From Gilliamella sp. Choc4-2 (GTDB lineage: Bacteria > Pseudomonadota > Gammaproteobacteria > Enterobacterales > Orbaceae), in the NCBI RefSeq assembly GCF_001690355.1, contig NZ_LZHG01000030.1:1-64000 (forward strand): 64,000 bases of DNA, read 5' to 3'. Position numbers and translations under genes: made by a program. Positions within the stretch are counted from its first letter, which is position 1. Each line of letters opens with the position of its first letter. Positions 39,295-49,882 of the stretch are shown piece by piece. The notes under the pieces are model-generated. The model had not been told where the DNA came from and made no database searches. It saw nothing but the letters and a program-made list of their open reading frames with translations.

Positions 39295-39879
39295 ATGCAA
39301 AAAATAAACATGAGAAATAAAAGAGTTATCGTTGCACAATGTGTGCTTTTGATTATATTATTGATTATGGCAATTTCTTACTATTTAATTAATCCAAGTA
39401 AGGATGCTAATTCATCATTTTTAAAAAATGAGTTAATACTTGACTTTGATAGTGTTGAATTTGAAAAAATAATACCTTTTTTTAAAAGGCTTGATCAAGA
39501 TAATTTTTCGTTAGAATCAAGCAACACATCTCAAAAAATAAGTATTCAAGATTGTAAATCAAAGCAAGTCTATCAATTTAATGGTTCAGGCTTGAAAAGC
39601 TTTAAATTTAAAAGCAAAACCCCCATCAATGGTGATTATTATCCAAGTTTTACAATCAATATATTAACATTTAGTTCGGTGTCTGAGGCCGATAAATATG
39701 AGAAAGTTATTCGAGATTCATTTTTATACAGCAGTACTATAGTTGAATGTAATGAGCTAAAAACACCTACAAAAGTCATTAGTAATGGGCATTTTGTTTT
39801 CTACTTTACAAACAGTTCTGAAATGTCTAAGCCATATACAGACAAATATGCAAAAGTTTTAAAGGAACTTCCTATGTAA
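39295..39879 (+). CDS. Unknown single-pass membrane or secreted protein
   Basis: I do not recognise this 194-residue protein. A membrane helix or uncleaved signal at about 13-32 (VAQCVLLIILLIMAISYYLI) is followed by a soluble part with two cysteines (SIQDCKSK and IVECNELK), suggesting a periplasmic domain. The start is uncertain: ATG 39295 has AAGGA touching it, and ATG 39310 is 15 nt from the same site. It lies 43 bp after greB and 94 bp before ycbX and may be co-transcribed with either. Confidence 0.6.
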   Translation: MQKINMRNKRVIVAQCVLLIILLIMAISYYLINPSKDANSSFLKNELILDFDSVEFEKIIPFFKRLDQDNFSLESSNTSQKISIQDCKSKQVYQFNGSGLKSFKFKSKTPINGDYYPSFTINILTFSSVSEADKYEKVIRDSFLYSSTIVECNELKTPTKVISNGHFVFYFTNSSEMSKPYTDKYAKVLKELPM

Positions 39880-39973
39880 CACTTAATTAGCCATAAGTGT
39901 ACAGCTTACTATTCATAACTTAGGGTTTATTAATTTTAAAATTATAATAACGTTTATTATTTATTGGTACATT

Positions 39974-41095
39974 ATGATCTCTGTCAATCAATTATATATT
40001 TATCCAATTAAATCGCTTCAAGGAATATCACTTAAAAAAAACAAAATGGTTGACGGTGGTTTTGAATACGATCGTGTATTGATGATTAGCGAACCTGATG
40101 GAACATTTATTACAGCAAGACAATATCCTGAGCTTTTAAAACTGAAAACTTCAGTGATGAATAATAATATTGACGTTTCTATTTCTTCTCAAAAAGCGAT
40201 TACGATTAATTTTGACGAATTTTCAAAAAACAATGAACCAACTGAAGTTTGGGGCAATCATTTTACATCTCAAATCGCTTCAATCAGAGTTAATCAATTT
40301 TTTAGTCAATTTCTACGAAAAGATGTTCAAATACGTTGGGTTGGCAATAACCTAACAAGACGAATTAAACGATATCCACAAATACCAATTAGTTTTGCCG
40401 ATCGCTATCCTTATTTATTATTGAATGAAGCATCATTTAATTATTTACAACAAAAGTGCCCTATAAAACTCGATATTCGGCAATTTCGTAGCAATATTAT
40501 TGTAAAAGGCGCCTTGCCTTTCGCTGAAGATGCTTGGAAGACAATTAAAATTGGTAATGTTATATTTGATATCGTCAAACCTTGCAATCGCTGTATGCTA
40601 ACCACATTAAATTTTAATTCAGCTAAACCATTAGCTAATAATGAACCTCTCAATACACTGCGCTATTTTCGAGCTGATGAACAAGGTAAAATTGATTTTG
40701 GTATGAATATGATCGCTCGAAATAATGGTTCAATTTCAGTTAATGATCCAATAGAAATATTAGAACGACAGCCAGCCAAAAATTATATAAAAAATTTCCC
40801 AACAGAAACAATAAATGAAACACAACCATGCATCATTACATTCGAAGGTAGATCATTCAAAGGGAATAATAAACAAACTATTTTAGAGCAGTTAGAACAT
40901 CACAAAATAGCATTACCCTATTCATGTCGTTCCGGTGTATGTGGTCGATGTTTAATAAAGTTGAAAGAAGGAAAAATAAGCACATTAAAACAATCAGCTG
41001 AGAAACGAAATAATCATATTTTAGCTTGCAGCTGTTTACCTAATGGCAATATCGAAATTGGGCTAATAAAAAAAGTAGCCAATAAAAACAGTTAG
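39974..41095 (+). CDS. ycbX: YcbX, MOSC-domain protein with 2Fe-2S ferredoxin domain
   Basis: This 373-residue protein is predicted to use molybdenum cofactor to reduce N-hydroxylated bases such as 6-N-hydroxylaminopurine. In order it has the MOSC N-terminal beta-barrel (LYIYPIKSLQGISL), the MOSC domain with the cofactor cysteine in FDIVKPCNRCMLTTLN, and a plant-type ferredoxin domain (LPYSCRSGVCGRCLIKL, then ILACSCLP). The four cluster cysteines are all present. Its neighbour across a gap is zapC, also the neighbour in E. coli. Confidence 0.94.
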   Translation: MISVNQLYIYPIKSLQGISLKKNKMVDGGFEYDRVLMISEPDGTFITARQYPELLKLKTSVMNNNIDVSISSQKAITINFDEFSKNNEPTEVWGNHFTSQIASIRVNQFFSQFLRKDVQIRWVGNNLTRRIKRYPQIPISFADRYPYLLLNEASFNYLQQKCPIKLDIRQFRSNIIVKGALPFAEDAWKTIKIGNVIFDIVKPCNRCMLTTLNFNSAKPLANNEPLNTLRYFRADEQGKIDFGMNMIARNNGSISVNDPIEILERQPAKNYIKNFPTETINETQPCIITFEGRSFKGNNKQTILEQLEHHKIALPYSCRSGVCGRCLIKLKEGKISTLKQSAEKRNNHILACSCLPNGNIEIGLIKKVANKNS

Positions 41096-41742
41096 CTCAA
41101 CGTAATTTGAAGATAAAAACGATCATTATTTATAAACAAACTAGTATTATTCAATTTAATTAGTTTATAACTAATTGATAACAATTTTGGTAGCCATTAT
41201 TTATAATAAATTAAAAAAGTGCTAGGAATGTGATATTTTTATATTTTCAGGAAAGCCTTTATTTTATTTTGTATCAACATATTAATAATTGATTTTAATC
41301 TCTAACGAAACAAAATTATAAAGTTAAATTGGTATCATGACAGTTAGCGGTAATTATTGATGTGCCATCAACTGATTTTCTATCTAAATCAATATAATTT
41401 TTATTATTTATATAAATAGAATTCAAACGTACTGATTGTAATTAAAGACAGCATTGATCATGTAAGTATTATTTGGCTTACCATTATGCATCTCAAAGTC
41501 AATTTTATTAATCACTAGACAAATACACTGTTAGAGCTTGTGTCTTTCAAATCTTTAATATTCTTTGTTTCGCTCTATTAACAACAGTATTACTATCTAA
41601 ACTTTCAGTAGTATTCATATTTTAATTTAGCGTATTTAATTATATGTACATTAAATATGTATACTACTTAGAAAAACCGAATTTAAAGTTTTTAATTAAG
41701 TTTATAGCTGATTTTCCAAAAGAAGTAATGAAATTGAATTGT
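41096..41742. other. 647-bp gap between ycbX and zapC
   Basis: The two genes converge here. The sequence is very AT-rich and has no coding frame of note, no tRNA-like fold and no clear terminator that I could identify. Confidence 0.4.
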
Positions 41743-42318
41743 TTAAGAAATGGCTTCTAACTCAACTTGTTCTAAAGATGAGATTTCTTTATCGATTAAG
41801 TTTTGCTGTAATGGTGCTAATCTATCATTCATCACTTTAATTACTTCAGAAAAATAAAAAGTTTTATTCATGACCATAAAGGTAGGCTGAGCAATAACAC
41901 AAAGGGAAGCCTTTTCGCCAGCCTCAACCACCATTAAATAAACTTTTTTTCCACCATCTTGTATATTAACTTTAACAATATCCGCTGTTTTTGGTGTATA
42001 TAACATAGGCTGTTGAGAGAAATACCAACTCTTTGGCATCTGTGGTTTTATAAAATTAGCAGCAATAATGGCATTAATCGATAACTCTATTTTTTGTGAT
42101 TCTGTTAAGTTTAAAAACTGGCAACTATCATAAAATTGATAATATGCTGTTGCATCACTGACAGAAAAAGGAAATTCTCGAAAAACATCAGGAATCAACA
42201 TTTTACTTGAATAACAACACCGGAATAACATATCGTTTGAAACTTCAAGCATCAGACTATCGTACTGATTATCAAAATACCAACGCCAACAATCTGTTGG
42301 TCTGAAAGTCATTTTCAT
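41743..42318 (-). CDS. zapC: Cell division protein ZapC
   Basis: This 191-residue cytoplasmic protein binds FtsZ and promotes bundling of its filaments at the division ring. It shows RPTDCWRWYFDNQYDSLMLE near the start, the conserved KPQMPKSWYF in the middle, VVEAGEKASLCVIAQP, and VIKVMNDRLAP near the end. It is slightly longer than the enteric protein (about 180). It is a single gene on the minus strand and keeps the enteric ycbX-zapC neighbourhood. Confidence 0.9.
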   Translation of the reverse strand: MKMTFRPTDCWRWYFDNQYDSLMLEVSNDMLFRCCYSSKMLIPDVFREFPFSVSDATAYYQFYDSCQFLNLTESQKIELSINAIIAANFIKPQMPKSWYFSQQPMLYTPKTADIVKVNIQDGGKKVYLMVVEAGEKASLCVIAQPTFMVMNKTFYFSEVIKVMNDRLAPLQQNLIDKEISSLEQVELEAIS

Positions 42319-42458
42319 TGATATGTCATCCTCTTCAGTTGAACTAATTATAGGCGAAAAGATAACATAATATAGATAAAAAATAAATAAAATTTAAAAT
42401 AAACTTTATTTAATTAATTAATTTTTAAAAAATTTAATAACAATTAACTAAGATCAAG

Positions 42459-42483
42459 AAGATCTAAGTTAGATCTTTTTTTT
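42459..42483. terminator. Hairpin with T-run between zapC and ilvC
   Basis: AAGATCT (42459-42465) pairs with AGATCTT (42471-42477), followed by a T-run on the plus strand. No plus-strand gene is close upstream, so its role is unclear. It may mark an unseen transcript. Confidence 0.4.
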
Positions 42484-42562
42484 AATTATTAGATCTTTTT
42501 TAATCATGGCACAATTCATATCAAAAATTAGCAATCAACTCTTTTTTAAAAATAATAAATAT

Positions 42563-42588
42563 AAAAAAAGTGCAATTAAGCACTTTTT
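42563..42588 (-). terminator. Terminator of ilvC
   Basis: AAAAAGTGC (42565-42573) pairs with GCACTTTTT (42580-42588). On the minus strand the stem is followed by a T-run, right after the ilvC stop at 42612. Confidence 0.75.
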
Positions 42589-42611
42589 AACATGGTAAAA
42601 TCGATGAATAA

Positions 42612-44090
42612 TTAATTGGCTACATTAATTCTTTTCATATCAATCATATAACTACGAAGTTTACGTCCTATGATCTCAATTGGATGATGACGGATCTGTT
42701 CGTTAACATCACGTAATAGTGCATTATCAACGCTACCTTCAGGGATTGCTTTACCAAGATCACCAGGTTGTAACATTGGCATAAATTTTTCTTTTAATAA
42801 TGGTATTGCTGCATTGGCAAATAAATAGTTACCATATTCAGCAGTATCAGAAATTACTACATTCATTTCATATAAACGTTTACGTGCAATGGTGTTAGCA
42901 ATTAATGGTAACTCGTGTAGTGATTCATAATAGGCAGATTCAGGTAAAATGCCAGATTCAAGCATGGTTTCGAACGCAAGTTCAACACCTGCTTTAACCA
43001 TTGCAACCATAACAACGCCTTGATCAAAATAAGCTTGTTCATCAATTTTACCTTGATAGTCAGCAGCTTTTTCAAAAGCGGTTTCACCTGTTTCTTTACG
43101 CCATTTAAGTAGGTTCGCATCATCATTTGCCCAATCTTTCATCATAGTAGATGAAAACTCTCCTGAAATAATATTATCCATATGTTTACGATAAAGATCT
43201 GTCATGATCGCTTTTAATTTTTTTGCTAAAGCATTCGCGCGCAGTTTAGCTGGATTAGATAGACGATCCATCATTAAAGTAATCCCGCCTTGTTTTAGCG
43301 CTTCTGTGATCGTTTCCCAACCAAATTGGAGTAATTTACATGCATAAGCAGGATCAACACCATCTGCCACTAGCTTATCAAAACAAAGTAATGATCCTGT
43401 TTGTAGCATACCACAAAGAATTGTTTGTTCGCCCATTAAATCAGACTTTACTTCGGCAACAAATGACGATTGTAAAACACCTGCTCGATGTCCACCAGTT
43501 GCGGCAGCCCATGCTTTAGCAATCGCTAGCCCCTCTTCTTTTGGATCATTTTCTGGGTGAACTGCGATCAGAGTCGGTACCCCAAAACCACGTTTATATT
43601 CTTCACGAACTTCAGTGCCAGGGCATTTAGGGGCTACCATCACAACTGTAATATCAGAACGAATCTTTTCTCCTACTTCAACAATATTAAATCCGTGAGA
43701 ATAGCCAAGCGCAGAGCCTTTTTTCATTAACGGCTGAATAGCTTGAACAACGGCAGAATGTTGTTTGTCAGGAGTCAAATTGATAACAAGATCTGCTGTT
43801 GGAATTAATTCTTCATAACTTCCTACTTTAAAACCATTTTCAGTTGCTTTCTTCCATGATGGACGTTTTTCAGCAATAGCCTCTTTACGTAATGCATAAG
43901 ATATATTTAAACCTGAATCTCGCATATTAAGACCTTGGTTAAGACCTTGTGCTCCACAACCAATAATTACAATTTTTTTACCTTTTAAAAAATCAGATTC
44001 TGATGTAAATTCATCACGTTTCATAAAACGGCATTGCCCTAGCTGTTCTAATTTTTCTCGTAAATTTAGGGTATTAAAATAGTTTGACAT
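42612..44090 (-). CDS. ilvC: Ketol-acid reductoisomerase, class II
   Basis: This 492-residue NADPH enzyme makes 2,3-dihydroxy-isovalerate (and the methylvalerate homologue) in valine and isoleucine synthesis. The start at 44090 ([14 protein letters not shown]) is chosen by family alignment and by the GGAGAG ribosome site; an ATG 12 nt upstream lacks one. It shows the cofactor-binding [24 protein letters not shown]-equivalent [25 protein letters not shown], and the doubled C-terminal domain of the long class II. It stands alone: no ilvY or other ilv genes lie beside it. Confidence 0.97.
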   Translation of the reverse strand: MSNYFNTLNLREKLEQLGQCRFMKRDEFTSESDFLKGKKIVIIGCGAQGLNQGLNMRDSGLNISYALRKEAIAEKRPSWKKATENGFKVGSYEELIPTADLVINLTPDKQHSAVVQAIQPLMKKGSALGYSHGFNIVEVGEKIRSDITVVMVAPKCPGTEVREEYKRGFGVPTLIAVHPENDPKEEGLAIAKAWAAATGGHRAGVLQSSFVAEVKSDLMGEQTILCGMLQTGSLLCFDKLVADGVDPAYACKLLQFGWETITEALKQGGITLMMDRLSNPAKLRANALAKKLKAIMTDLYRKHMDNIISGEFSSTMMKDWANDDANLLKWRKETGETAFEKAADYQGKIDEQAYFDQGVVMVAMVKAGVELAFETMLESGILPESAYYESLHELPLIANTIARKRLYEMNVVISDTAEYGNYLFANAAIPLLKEKFMPMLQPGDLGKAIPEGSVDNALLRDVNEQIRHHPIEIIGRKLRSYMIDMKRINVAN

Positions 44091-44268
44091 AACGCTCTCC
44101 ATGATTTGAGTTGTTAAAAATTAGTTAACTGGCACTATATATCAATTTTATTATTGCTAAAATTGATATATTTAAAATATTACATTGCATAAATTGCAAT
44201 ATACTTGCCAAATAATATACTTTCTTTTACTCTAAGCCACCTTTCATCTATTAACTATTTTTTACAAT

Positions 44269-44505
44269 ATGGATACACGATATAAGCAAGCAAATAAAGA
44301 AGCGATTTTATCTTTATTAGTTACAGTAATTTATTTGATTGCATGGGTTGTCACTGCTTATAATATTGGCAATGAATCTGGCATTTTAGGTTTTCCCATG
44401 TGGTTCGAACTTTCTTGTATTATGTCTCCTTTGAGTTTTATTTTGCTATGCTGGGGGATTGTAAAATTTCAGTTCAAAAATATTTCTTTAGAACAAACTA
44501 AGTGA
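44269..44505 (+). CDS. yhdT: YhdT family inner-membrane protein
   Basis: This 78-residue protein has two membrane helices (LSLLVTVIYLIAWVVTAY and LSCIMSPLSFILLCWGIVKF) separated by the family's GFPMWFELSC loop. YhdT (DUF997) has no known activity; it almost always precedes panF, as here (3 bp apart), so it may be an accessory of the pantothenate symporter. The enteric accBC genes that normally precede it are absent. Confidence 0.9.
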   Translation: MDTRYKQANKEAILSLLVTVIYLIAWVVTAYNIGNESGILGFPMWFELSCIMSPLSFILLCWGIVKFQFKNISLEQTK

Positions 44506-44508
44506 TTA

Positions 44509-45963
44509 ATGATGAATACCGACATTATTTTACCGATTTATATTTATCTCATTTTTGTGTTTGCTTTATCTATTTATGCTTATGTAAAACGAAAAAAAGT
44601 AAATCAATTTACCGATTATTTTATCGGTAATAGAACTATGGGAGGCTTTTTACTCGCAATGACCCTAGCAGCAACTTATATTAGTGCTAGCTCATTTATT
44701 GGCGGCCCAGGAGCAGCTTATAAATATGGATTAGGTTGGGTATTATTATCTATGATTCAAGTTCCTACTGTTTTGCTTTCACTTGGTATTTTAGGAAAAA
44801 AATTTGCTATTTTAGCACGTAAATATAATGCTATAACGTTAAGTGATATGCTTTATGCTCATTATAAAAATAAGATGATTGTCTGGTTTGCCAGTATTGC
44901 TCTTGTCGTTGCTTTTATTGGCGCTATGACGGTTCAGTTTGTCGGTGGAGCCCGTTTATTGCAATCTTCTGTTGGCATACCTTATCGCGTTGGATTATTA
45001 ATTTTCGGCATTGGTACTGTCATTTATACCGCATTTGGTGGATTTAGAGCGAGTATTTTAAATGATGCTTTCCAAGGTTTAGTGATGATCATCGGCTCAA
45101 TTTTGCTATTAACTGCAATTATTTATGCTGGTGGTGGGATTACCACAATTATTGATCGTTTAAAAGAAATTGATCCTGCTTTGTTAACTCCACAAGGTCC
45201 TAACGATTTCATGGATTTCCCTTTTATGGCATCATTTTGGGTATTAGTTTGTTTTGGTGTTGTAGGTTTACCACATACGGCTGTGCGTTGTATGGCTTAC
45301 AAAAACAGTAAAGCTGTACATCAAGGTATCATCATTGGAACTATCGTAGTGACCATCATTATGTTAACTATGCACTTATCGGGTGCTCTTGGGAGAGCAA
45401 TTATTGATGATTTAACCGTTCCAGATCTAATTATACCTACATTAATTATCCATGTATTACCTCCATTAGCAGCAGGTATTTTTTTAGCTGCGCCATTAGC
45501 TGCAATCATGTCGACAATCAATGCTCAATTATTACAAGTTTCATCTGTTATTATTAAAGATCTTTATTTAAGTATAAAGCCTAATACAAAATATAGTGAC
45601 AAAATGTTAACCCGTATATCTATTAGTATTACTTTTATTTTTGGTGGATTACTCATATTAGCAGCCAAAAATCCACCAGATATGATTATTTGGTTAAATT
45701 TACTTGCGTTCGGTGGTTTAGAAGCGGTATTTTTATGGCCATTAATTCTTGGGCTTTATTGGAAAAATGCCAATGCAACTGGTGCATTTTGCTCAATGTT
45801 TGCTGGTGCTACGAGTTATGCTTTATTGGCTGCTTATAATATTAAAATTTATTCTTTCCATCCAATAGTTCCATCGTTAATTATTGGATTGGTTGTTTTC
45901 ATTATTGCCAATATGTTTGGTAACACAGGAAAAAATTATGCCTTGGATTCAACTCAGAATTAA
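44509..45963 (+). CDS. panF: Sodium/pantothenate symporter
   Basis: This 484-residue protein of the sodium:solute symporter family imports pantothenate for coenzyme A synthesis. Motifs include [52 protein letters not shown] and [16 protein letters not shown]. About thirteen hydrophobic helices are visible. The start is either ATG 44509 or ATG 44512; no strong ribosome site decides. Its end overlaps prmA by 26 nt. This is the conserved yhdT-panF-prmA-dusB-fis order. Confidence 0.95.
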   Translation: MMNTDIILPIYIYLIFVFALSIYAYVKRKKVNQFTDYFIGNRTMGGFLLAMTLAATYISASSFIGGPGAAYKYGLGWVLLSMIQVPTVLLSLGILGKKFAILARKYNAITLSDMLYAHYKNKMIVWFASIALVVAFIGAMTVQFVGGARLLQSSVGIPYRVGLLIFGIGTVIYTAFGGFRASILNDAFQGLVMIIGSILLLTAIIYAGGGITTIIDRLKEIDPALLTPQGPNDFMDFPFMASFWVLVCFGVVGLPHTAVRCMAYKNSKAVHQGIIIGTIVVTIIMLTMHLSGALGRAIIDDLTVPDLIIPTLIIHVLPPLAAGIFLAAPLAAIMSTINAQLLQVSSVIIKDLYLSIKPNTKYSDKMLTRISISITFIFGGLLILAAKNPPDMIIWLNLLAFGGLEAVFLWPLILGLYWKNANATGAFCSMFAGATSYALLAAYNIKIYSFHPIVPSLIIGLVVFIIANMFGNTGKNYALDSTQN

Positions 45964-46804
45964 TACTACTAGTGATCTTGCCGAACAAATTAGTGAACAA
46001 TTAGAAGAATCAGGTGCATTATCAGTTACCTTTGAAGATACTTATGATACGCCTGTTTTTGAACCGTTACCTGGTGAAACAAAACTTTGGGGAAATACTG
46101 ACGTTATCGGTCTGTATGATGATCAAATTGATTTGGATGAATTAAAAGTCATATTAGATCTTGAACAATATTCTTATAAAATTGAGCGATTAGAAGATAA
46201 AAATTGGGAACGTGAATGGATGGACAATTTCCATCCTATGCAATTTGGTAAACGCTTATGGATTTGTCCTAGCTGGCAAGAAGTTCCCGATCCTAAAGCC
46301 GTTAACGTTATGCTAGACCCTGGTTTAGCTTTTGGGACAGGCACACATCCAACCACTGCCTTATGCTTAACTTGGCTAGATAGCTTAAATTTAAAAGACA
46401 AATTAGTTATAGATTATGGCTGTGGCTCAGGCATTTTAGCTATCGCAGCTTTAAAACTTGGCGCAAAACGTGTAATTGGTATTGATATTGATCCACAAGC
46501 AATTCAAGCGAGCCGTGATAATGCAGCTCGTAACAATGTTAGCAATAAATTAGAACTTTATTTAACTAAAGATATTCCTGATGCTTTACAAGCAGATGTC
46601 ATTGTTGCAAATATCTTAGCTGGTCCATTAAAAGAACTTGAACCAAATATAAATAAACTTGTTAAACCATCCGGATTATTAGGTTTATCTGGGATACTTA
46701 CAACCCAATCACATAGTGTTTGCACTGCTTATCGATCTCATTTTGAGCTTGATCCTGTTATTGAACAGGAAGAATGGTGTCGCATCACTGGTAAAAAAAA
46801 GTGA
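45938..46804 (+). CDS. prmA: Ribosomal protein L11 methyltransferase
   Basis: This 288-residue SAM enzyme trimethylates several amino groups of ribosomal protein L11. The start at 45938 ([16 protein letters not shown]) matches the family; the open frame runs 54 nt further up inside panF. It shows [16 protein letters not shown] in the substrate domain, [15 protein letters not shown], the SAM motif [19 protein letters not shown], and [12 protein letters not shown]. It overlaps panF and lies 37 bp before dusB. Confidence 0.96.
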   Translation: MPWIQLRINTTSDLAEQISEQLEESGALSVTFEDTYDTPVFEPLPGETKLWGNTDVIGLYDDQIDLDELKVILDLEQYSYKIERLEDKNWEREWMDNFHPMQFGKRLWICPSWQEVPDPKAVNVMLDPGLAFGTGTHPTTALCLTWLDSLNLKDKLVIDYGCGSGILAIAALKLGAKRVIGIDIDPQAIQASRDNAARNNVSNKLELYLTKDIPDALQADVIVANILAGPLKELEPNINKLVKPSGLLGLSGILTTQSHSVCTAYRSHFELDPVIEQEEWCRITGKKK

Positions 46805-46841
46805 AAAATTGACGTTTTTCCCCTTTTAAGTTCGAGAAAAA

Positions 46842-47849
46842 ATGCGTAATATAGCCAACTTAAATTTGCTAAATATTGGTAAGGTCACATTAAGAAATAA
46901 CTTAATTGCCGCACCAATGGCTGGAATCAGTGACAAACCGTTTCGAAATTTATGCTACCGGTTTGGAGCAGGCATGACAATATCAGAAATGTTTTTGGCA
47001 AATTCAGATGTATGGCATACTGATAAATCAGCATTAAGAATTATCTCAGCTGATGATAAAGGTATACGTGCAGTACAACTTGTCGGATCCGATCCTGATG
47101 AGATGGCCAAAGCAGCTGAGTTTAATGTCAAACACGGTGCCCAATTGATTGATATCAATATGGGATGCCCAGCTAAAAAAGTTAATAAAAAACTAGCCGG
47201 TTCTGTATTAATGCAGTATCCAGAACTGATTAAAACCATTTTGCAAAAAGTTGTTGGCGCAGTTGATGTGCCTGTAACATTGAAAATGCGGACTGGATGG
47301 GATAAAAATCATAGAAATTGCATTGAAATCGCACAAATTGCGCAGGATTGTGGAGTAAAGGCTATTACTATTCATGGGCGCACTCGTGATTGCTTTTTCA
47401 ATGGTGTAGCAGAATATGAATCAATAAAAGCAGTGAAAGAAAATGTTACAATTCCAGTAATTGCTAATGGTGATATTTGTACACCTAAACAAGCAAAAGA
47501 TGTTTTTCAATATACGCAAGCTGATGCTATAATGGTCGGCCGAGCGGCACAAGGGCGACCTTGGATATTTGAAGAAATTGCATTCTATTTAACACATGGA
47601 AAGTTACAAAAAGAAAAAACGATTGATGAAGTGGAACAAGTAGTGCTTATGCACCTTGATGACCTTTATCAGTTTTATGGAGAATACAAAGGATTACGGA
47701 TTGCTAGAAAGCATGTCAATTGGTATACCAAGAACTATGCTGATAGCGATCAATTTAGGCGCTTATTTAGTGTACTCAACAATACAAGTGAGCAAGTAAA
47801 AACACTAAAAGCATTTTTTAGTCAAATTAGATACAAACAAAAGAGTTAA
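46842..47849 (+). CDS. dusB: tRNA-dihydrouridine synthase B
   Basis: This 335-residue flavin (FMN) enzyme reduces uridine to dihydrouridine in tRNA (position 17 in enterics). It has the family opening [20 protein letters not shown], the catalytic Cys in [31 protein letters not shown], and the FMN phosphate site [14 protein letters not shown]. It lies 7 bp before fis; the dusB promoter drives fis in enterics. Confidence 0.96.
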   Translation: MRNIANLNLLNIGKVTLRNNLIAAPMAGISDKPFRNLCYRFGAGMTISEMFLANSDVWHTDKSALRIISADDKGIRAVQLVGSDPDEMAKAAEFNVKHGAQLIDINMGCPAKKVNKKLAGSVLMQYPELIKTILQKVVGAVDVPVTLKMRTGWDKNHRNCIEIAQIAQDCGVKAITIHGRTRDCFFNGVAEYESIKAVKENVTIPVIANGDICTPKQAKDVFQYTQADAIMVGRAAQGRPWIFEEIAFYLTHGKLQKEKTIDEVEQVVLMHLDDLYQFYGEYKGLRIARKHVNWYTKNYADSDQFRRLFSVLNNTSEQVKTLKAFFSQIRYKQKS

Positions 47850-47856
47850 GAATACT

Positions 47857-48153
47857 ATGTCAGAACAACGCGTTACAGCTGCAGCACTTAAATTTACAAC
47901 TGTAAACTCACAAGACCAAATAACACAAAAACCTTTGCGAGATTCTGTAAAGCAAGCATTAAAAAACTATTTATCACAATTAAATGGCGAAGATCCTAAT
48001 GACTTATATGAATTAGTGTTAGCTGAAGTTGAACACCCATTCCTTGATATGGTTATGCAATATACACGTGGAAATCAAACTCGAGCAGCAAACATGCTAG
48101 GTATTAATCGTGGCACCTTACGCAAAAAATTAAAACAATATGGGATGAGTTAA
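47857..48153 (+). CDS. fis: DNA-binding protein Fis
   Basis: This 98-residue nucleoid protein bends DNA and activates rRNA promoters during fast growth. The length is exactly that of E. coli Fis. The beta-hairpin arm is in the N-terminal third, and the C-terminal helix-turn-helix [20 protein letters not shown] is intact. It is the last gene of the operon and is followed by a terminator. Confidence 0.97.
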   Translation: MSEQRVTAAALKFTTVNSQDQITQKPLRDSVKQALKNYLSQLNGEDPNDLYELVLAEVEHPFLDMVMQYTRGNQTRAANMLGINRGTLRKKLKQYGMS

Positions 48154-48184
48154 TCAATACTTATTGGCATGTTGTACATGATTG

Positions 48185-48214
48185 AAAAGCGTCTAATCTA
48201 TTAGGCGCTTTTTT
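48185..48214 (+). terminator. Terminator after fis
   Basis: GCGTCTAA pairs with TTAGGCGC (one G-U) around a 4-nt TCTA loop, extended by A/T pairs and followed by T7. Confidence 0.8.
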
Positions 48215-48342
48215 TATTAGTTAATTTTTAAAAAATTTGTCAGATTTGAGAAGTAAAATCAATAGACATATTGATAATGAAGTTTTACTAAAAGTTTGTT
48301 AAAATGTGACGATTTTTTAAATTTTTTAATCTGGAGAATTTT

Positions 48343-49086
48343 ATGGCAGGTCATAGTAAATGGGCCAATACCAAGCACCGCAAAGCAGCGCAAGATGCAA
48401 AACGCGGTAAAATCTTTACCAAAATTATTCGTGAGCTGGTGACGGCAGCAAAAATAGGTGGTGGCGATCCAGCGTCAAATCCTCGTTTACGTGCAGCAAT
48501 GGACAAAGCATTATCAAATAATATGACTCGTGACACCATGAATCGTGCAGTGGCTCGTGGAGTCGGAGGTGAGGATGATACTAATATGGAAACGATTATT
48601 TACGAAGGCTATGGTCCAGCTGGCACAGCAGTCATGGTTGAGTGTTTAAGTGATAATCGTAATCGGACAGTCTCAGAAGTACGACACGCCTTCACCAAAG
48701 CTGGAGGAAATTTAGGTACTGATGGTTCTGTTTCTTATTTATTTACCAAAAAAGGCGTTATTTCCTATCCAACTGGTACTGATGAAGATAAAGTGATGGA
48801 TGCCGCACTTGAAGCTGGTGCAGATGATGTAATAACTTATGATGATGGTGCAATTGATGTATTTACGACACCTGAATCATTTGGTGAAATAAAAGATGTG
48901 CTTGATGCAGCAGGATTAGTGGCTGAATCAGCAGAAGTATCAATGATTCCAGCAACGAAAGTAGATCTTGATATTGAATCGGCACCAAAATTACTACGTC
49001 TTATCGATATGCTTGAAGATTGTGATGATGTCCAAGAAGTTTACCATAATGGTGAAGTTTCGGAAGAAGTTGCAGCAACACTTTAA
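48343..49086 (+). CDS. yebC: YebC/PmpR family protein
   Basis: This 247-residue cytoplasmic protein belongs to the YebC/PmpR/TACO1 family, described as transcription regulators and more recently as factors that help translation of proline-rich stretches. It has the usual opening [20 protein letters not shown], the [14 protein letters not shown] segment and the acidic end. A ribosome site (TGGAGAA) precedes it. Its TAA shares one base with the ruvC ATG (TAATG). Confidence 0.96.
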   Translation: MAGHSKWANTKHRKAAQDAKRGKIFTKIIRELVTAAKIGGGDPASNPRLRAAMDKALSNNMTRDTMNRAVARGVGGEDDTNMETIIYEGYGPAGTAVMVECLSDNRNRTVSEVRHAFTKAGGNLGTDGSVSYLFTKKGVISYPTGTDEDKVMDAALEAGADDVITYDDGAIDVFTTPESFGEIKDVLDAAGLVAESAEVSMIPATKVDLDIESAPKLLRLIDMLEDCDDVQEVYHNGEVSEEVAATL

Positions 49087-49571
49087 TGGCCATTATTTTA
49101 GGCATTGATCCTGGCTCTCGTTTGACGGGTTACGGTGTAATTCGTCAAACTGGGCGACAATTAACTTATCTTGGTAGTGGATGTATTCGTACTGCTGTAG
49201 ATGACCTTCCTACACGTTTAAAGCGTATATATGCAGGTGTTAGTGAAATTATCTTCCAATTTCAACCCGATATATTTGCTATTGAACAAGTTTTTATGGC
49301 TCGTAATGCCGATTCAGCTTTAAAATTAGGACAAGCAAGAGGTTCAGCGATTGTTGCAGCTGTTAACAAAGACTTACCGGTCTTTGAATATGCTGCACGA
49401 TTGGTTAAACAAAGTGTTGTAGGAACAGGCGCAGCAGATAAAAAGCAGGTTCAGCATATGGTGAAATTACTATTAAAACTACCAGCCTCCCCCCAAGCTG
49501 ATGCAGCAGATGCTTTAGCAATAGCAATAACGCATGCTCATATGATACAACATTCAGTAAAATCTTATTAG
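49086..49571 (+). CDS. ruvC: Holliday junction resolvase RuvC, shortened C-terminus
   Basis: This 161-residue endonuclease cuts four-way junctions in recombination and repair. The acidic catalytic residues are in place: Asp in [14 protein letters not shown], Glu in FAIEQVF, and the Asp pair in [15 protein letters not shown]. It is about 12 residues shorter than E. coli RuvC at the non-catalytic C-terminus. It is coupled to yebC. ruvA and ruvB, which usually follow, are not here; convergent acrB comes next. Confidence 0.95.
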   Translation: MAIILGIDPGSRLTGYGVIRQTGRQLTYLGSGCIRTAVDDLPTRLKRIYAGVSEIIFQFQPDIFAIEQVFMARNADSALKLGQARGSAIVAAVNKDLPVFEYAARLVKQSVVGTGAADKKQVQHMVKLLLKLPASPQADAADALAIAITHAHMIQHSVKSY

Positions 49572-49882
49572 TAAATTCAAGTTAACTACTTCTACATAAT
49601 TAATACTAACTTAGTGTTAATTATGATTTACGTTTATCCTCTTTTAAAACAATTCCAATAAGTCTATTTTAATTGATACACGAGATTCCAATACACATAA
49701 CAAAATCATTCAATCGTATTAATTAATAATATCTTGTTTTAAAAAACTAATTTATCAAAAAAATGCACCAAATAAATTGGTGCATTTTTTAGCTTAAGCT
49801 AATACTAGTATCAAATTAGGTCTCATATTTCTTAACTTTATAATGGCTAAAATAAACTAGCTATACTAATTAAATCAATGAG
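49572..49882. other. Gap between ruvC and acrB
   Basis: The two genes converge. The only element seen is the strong hairpin at 49757-49790; the rest is AT-rich sequence without a gene. No remnant of ruvAB is visible. Confidence 0.4.
49757..49790. terminator. Bidirectional terminator between ruvC and acrB
   Basis: AATGCACCAA (49762-49771) pairs perfectly with TTGGTGCATT (49777-49786). It is flanked by A-runs on the left and T-runs on the right, so it can end transcription from both strands. Confidence 0.85.
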
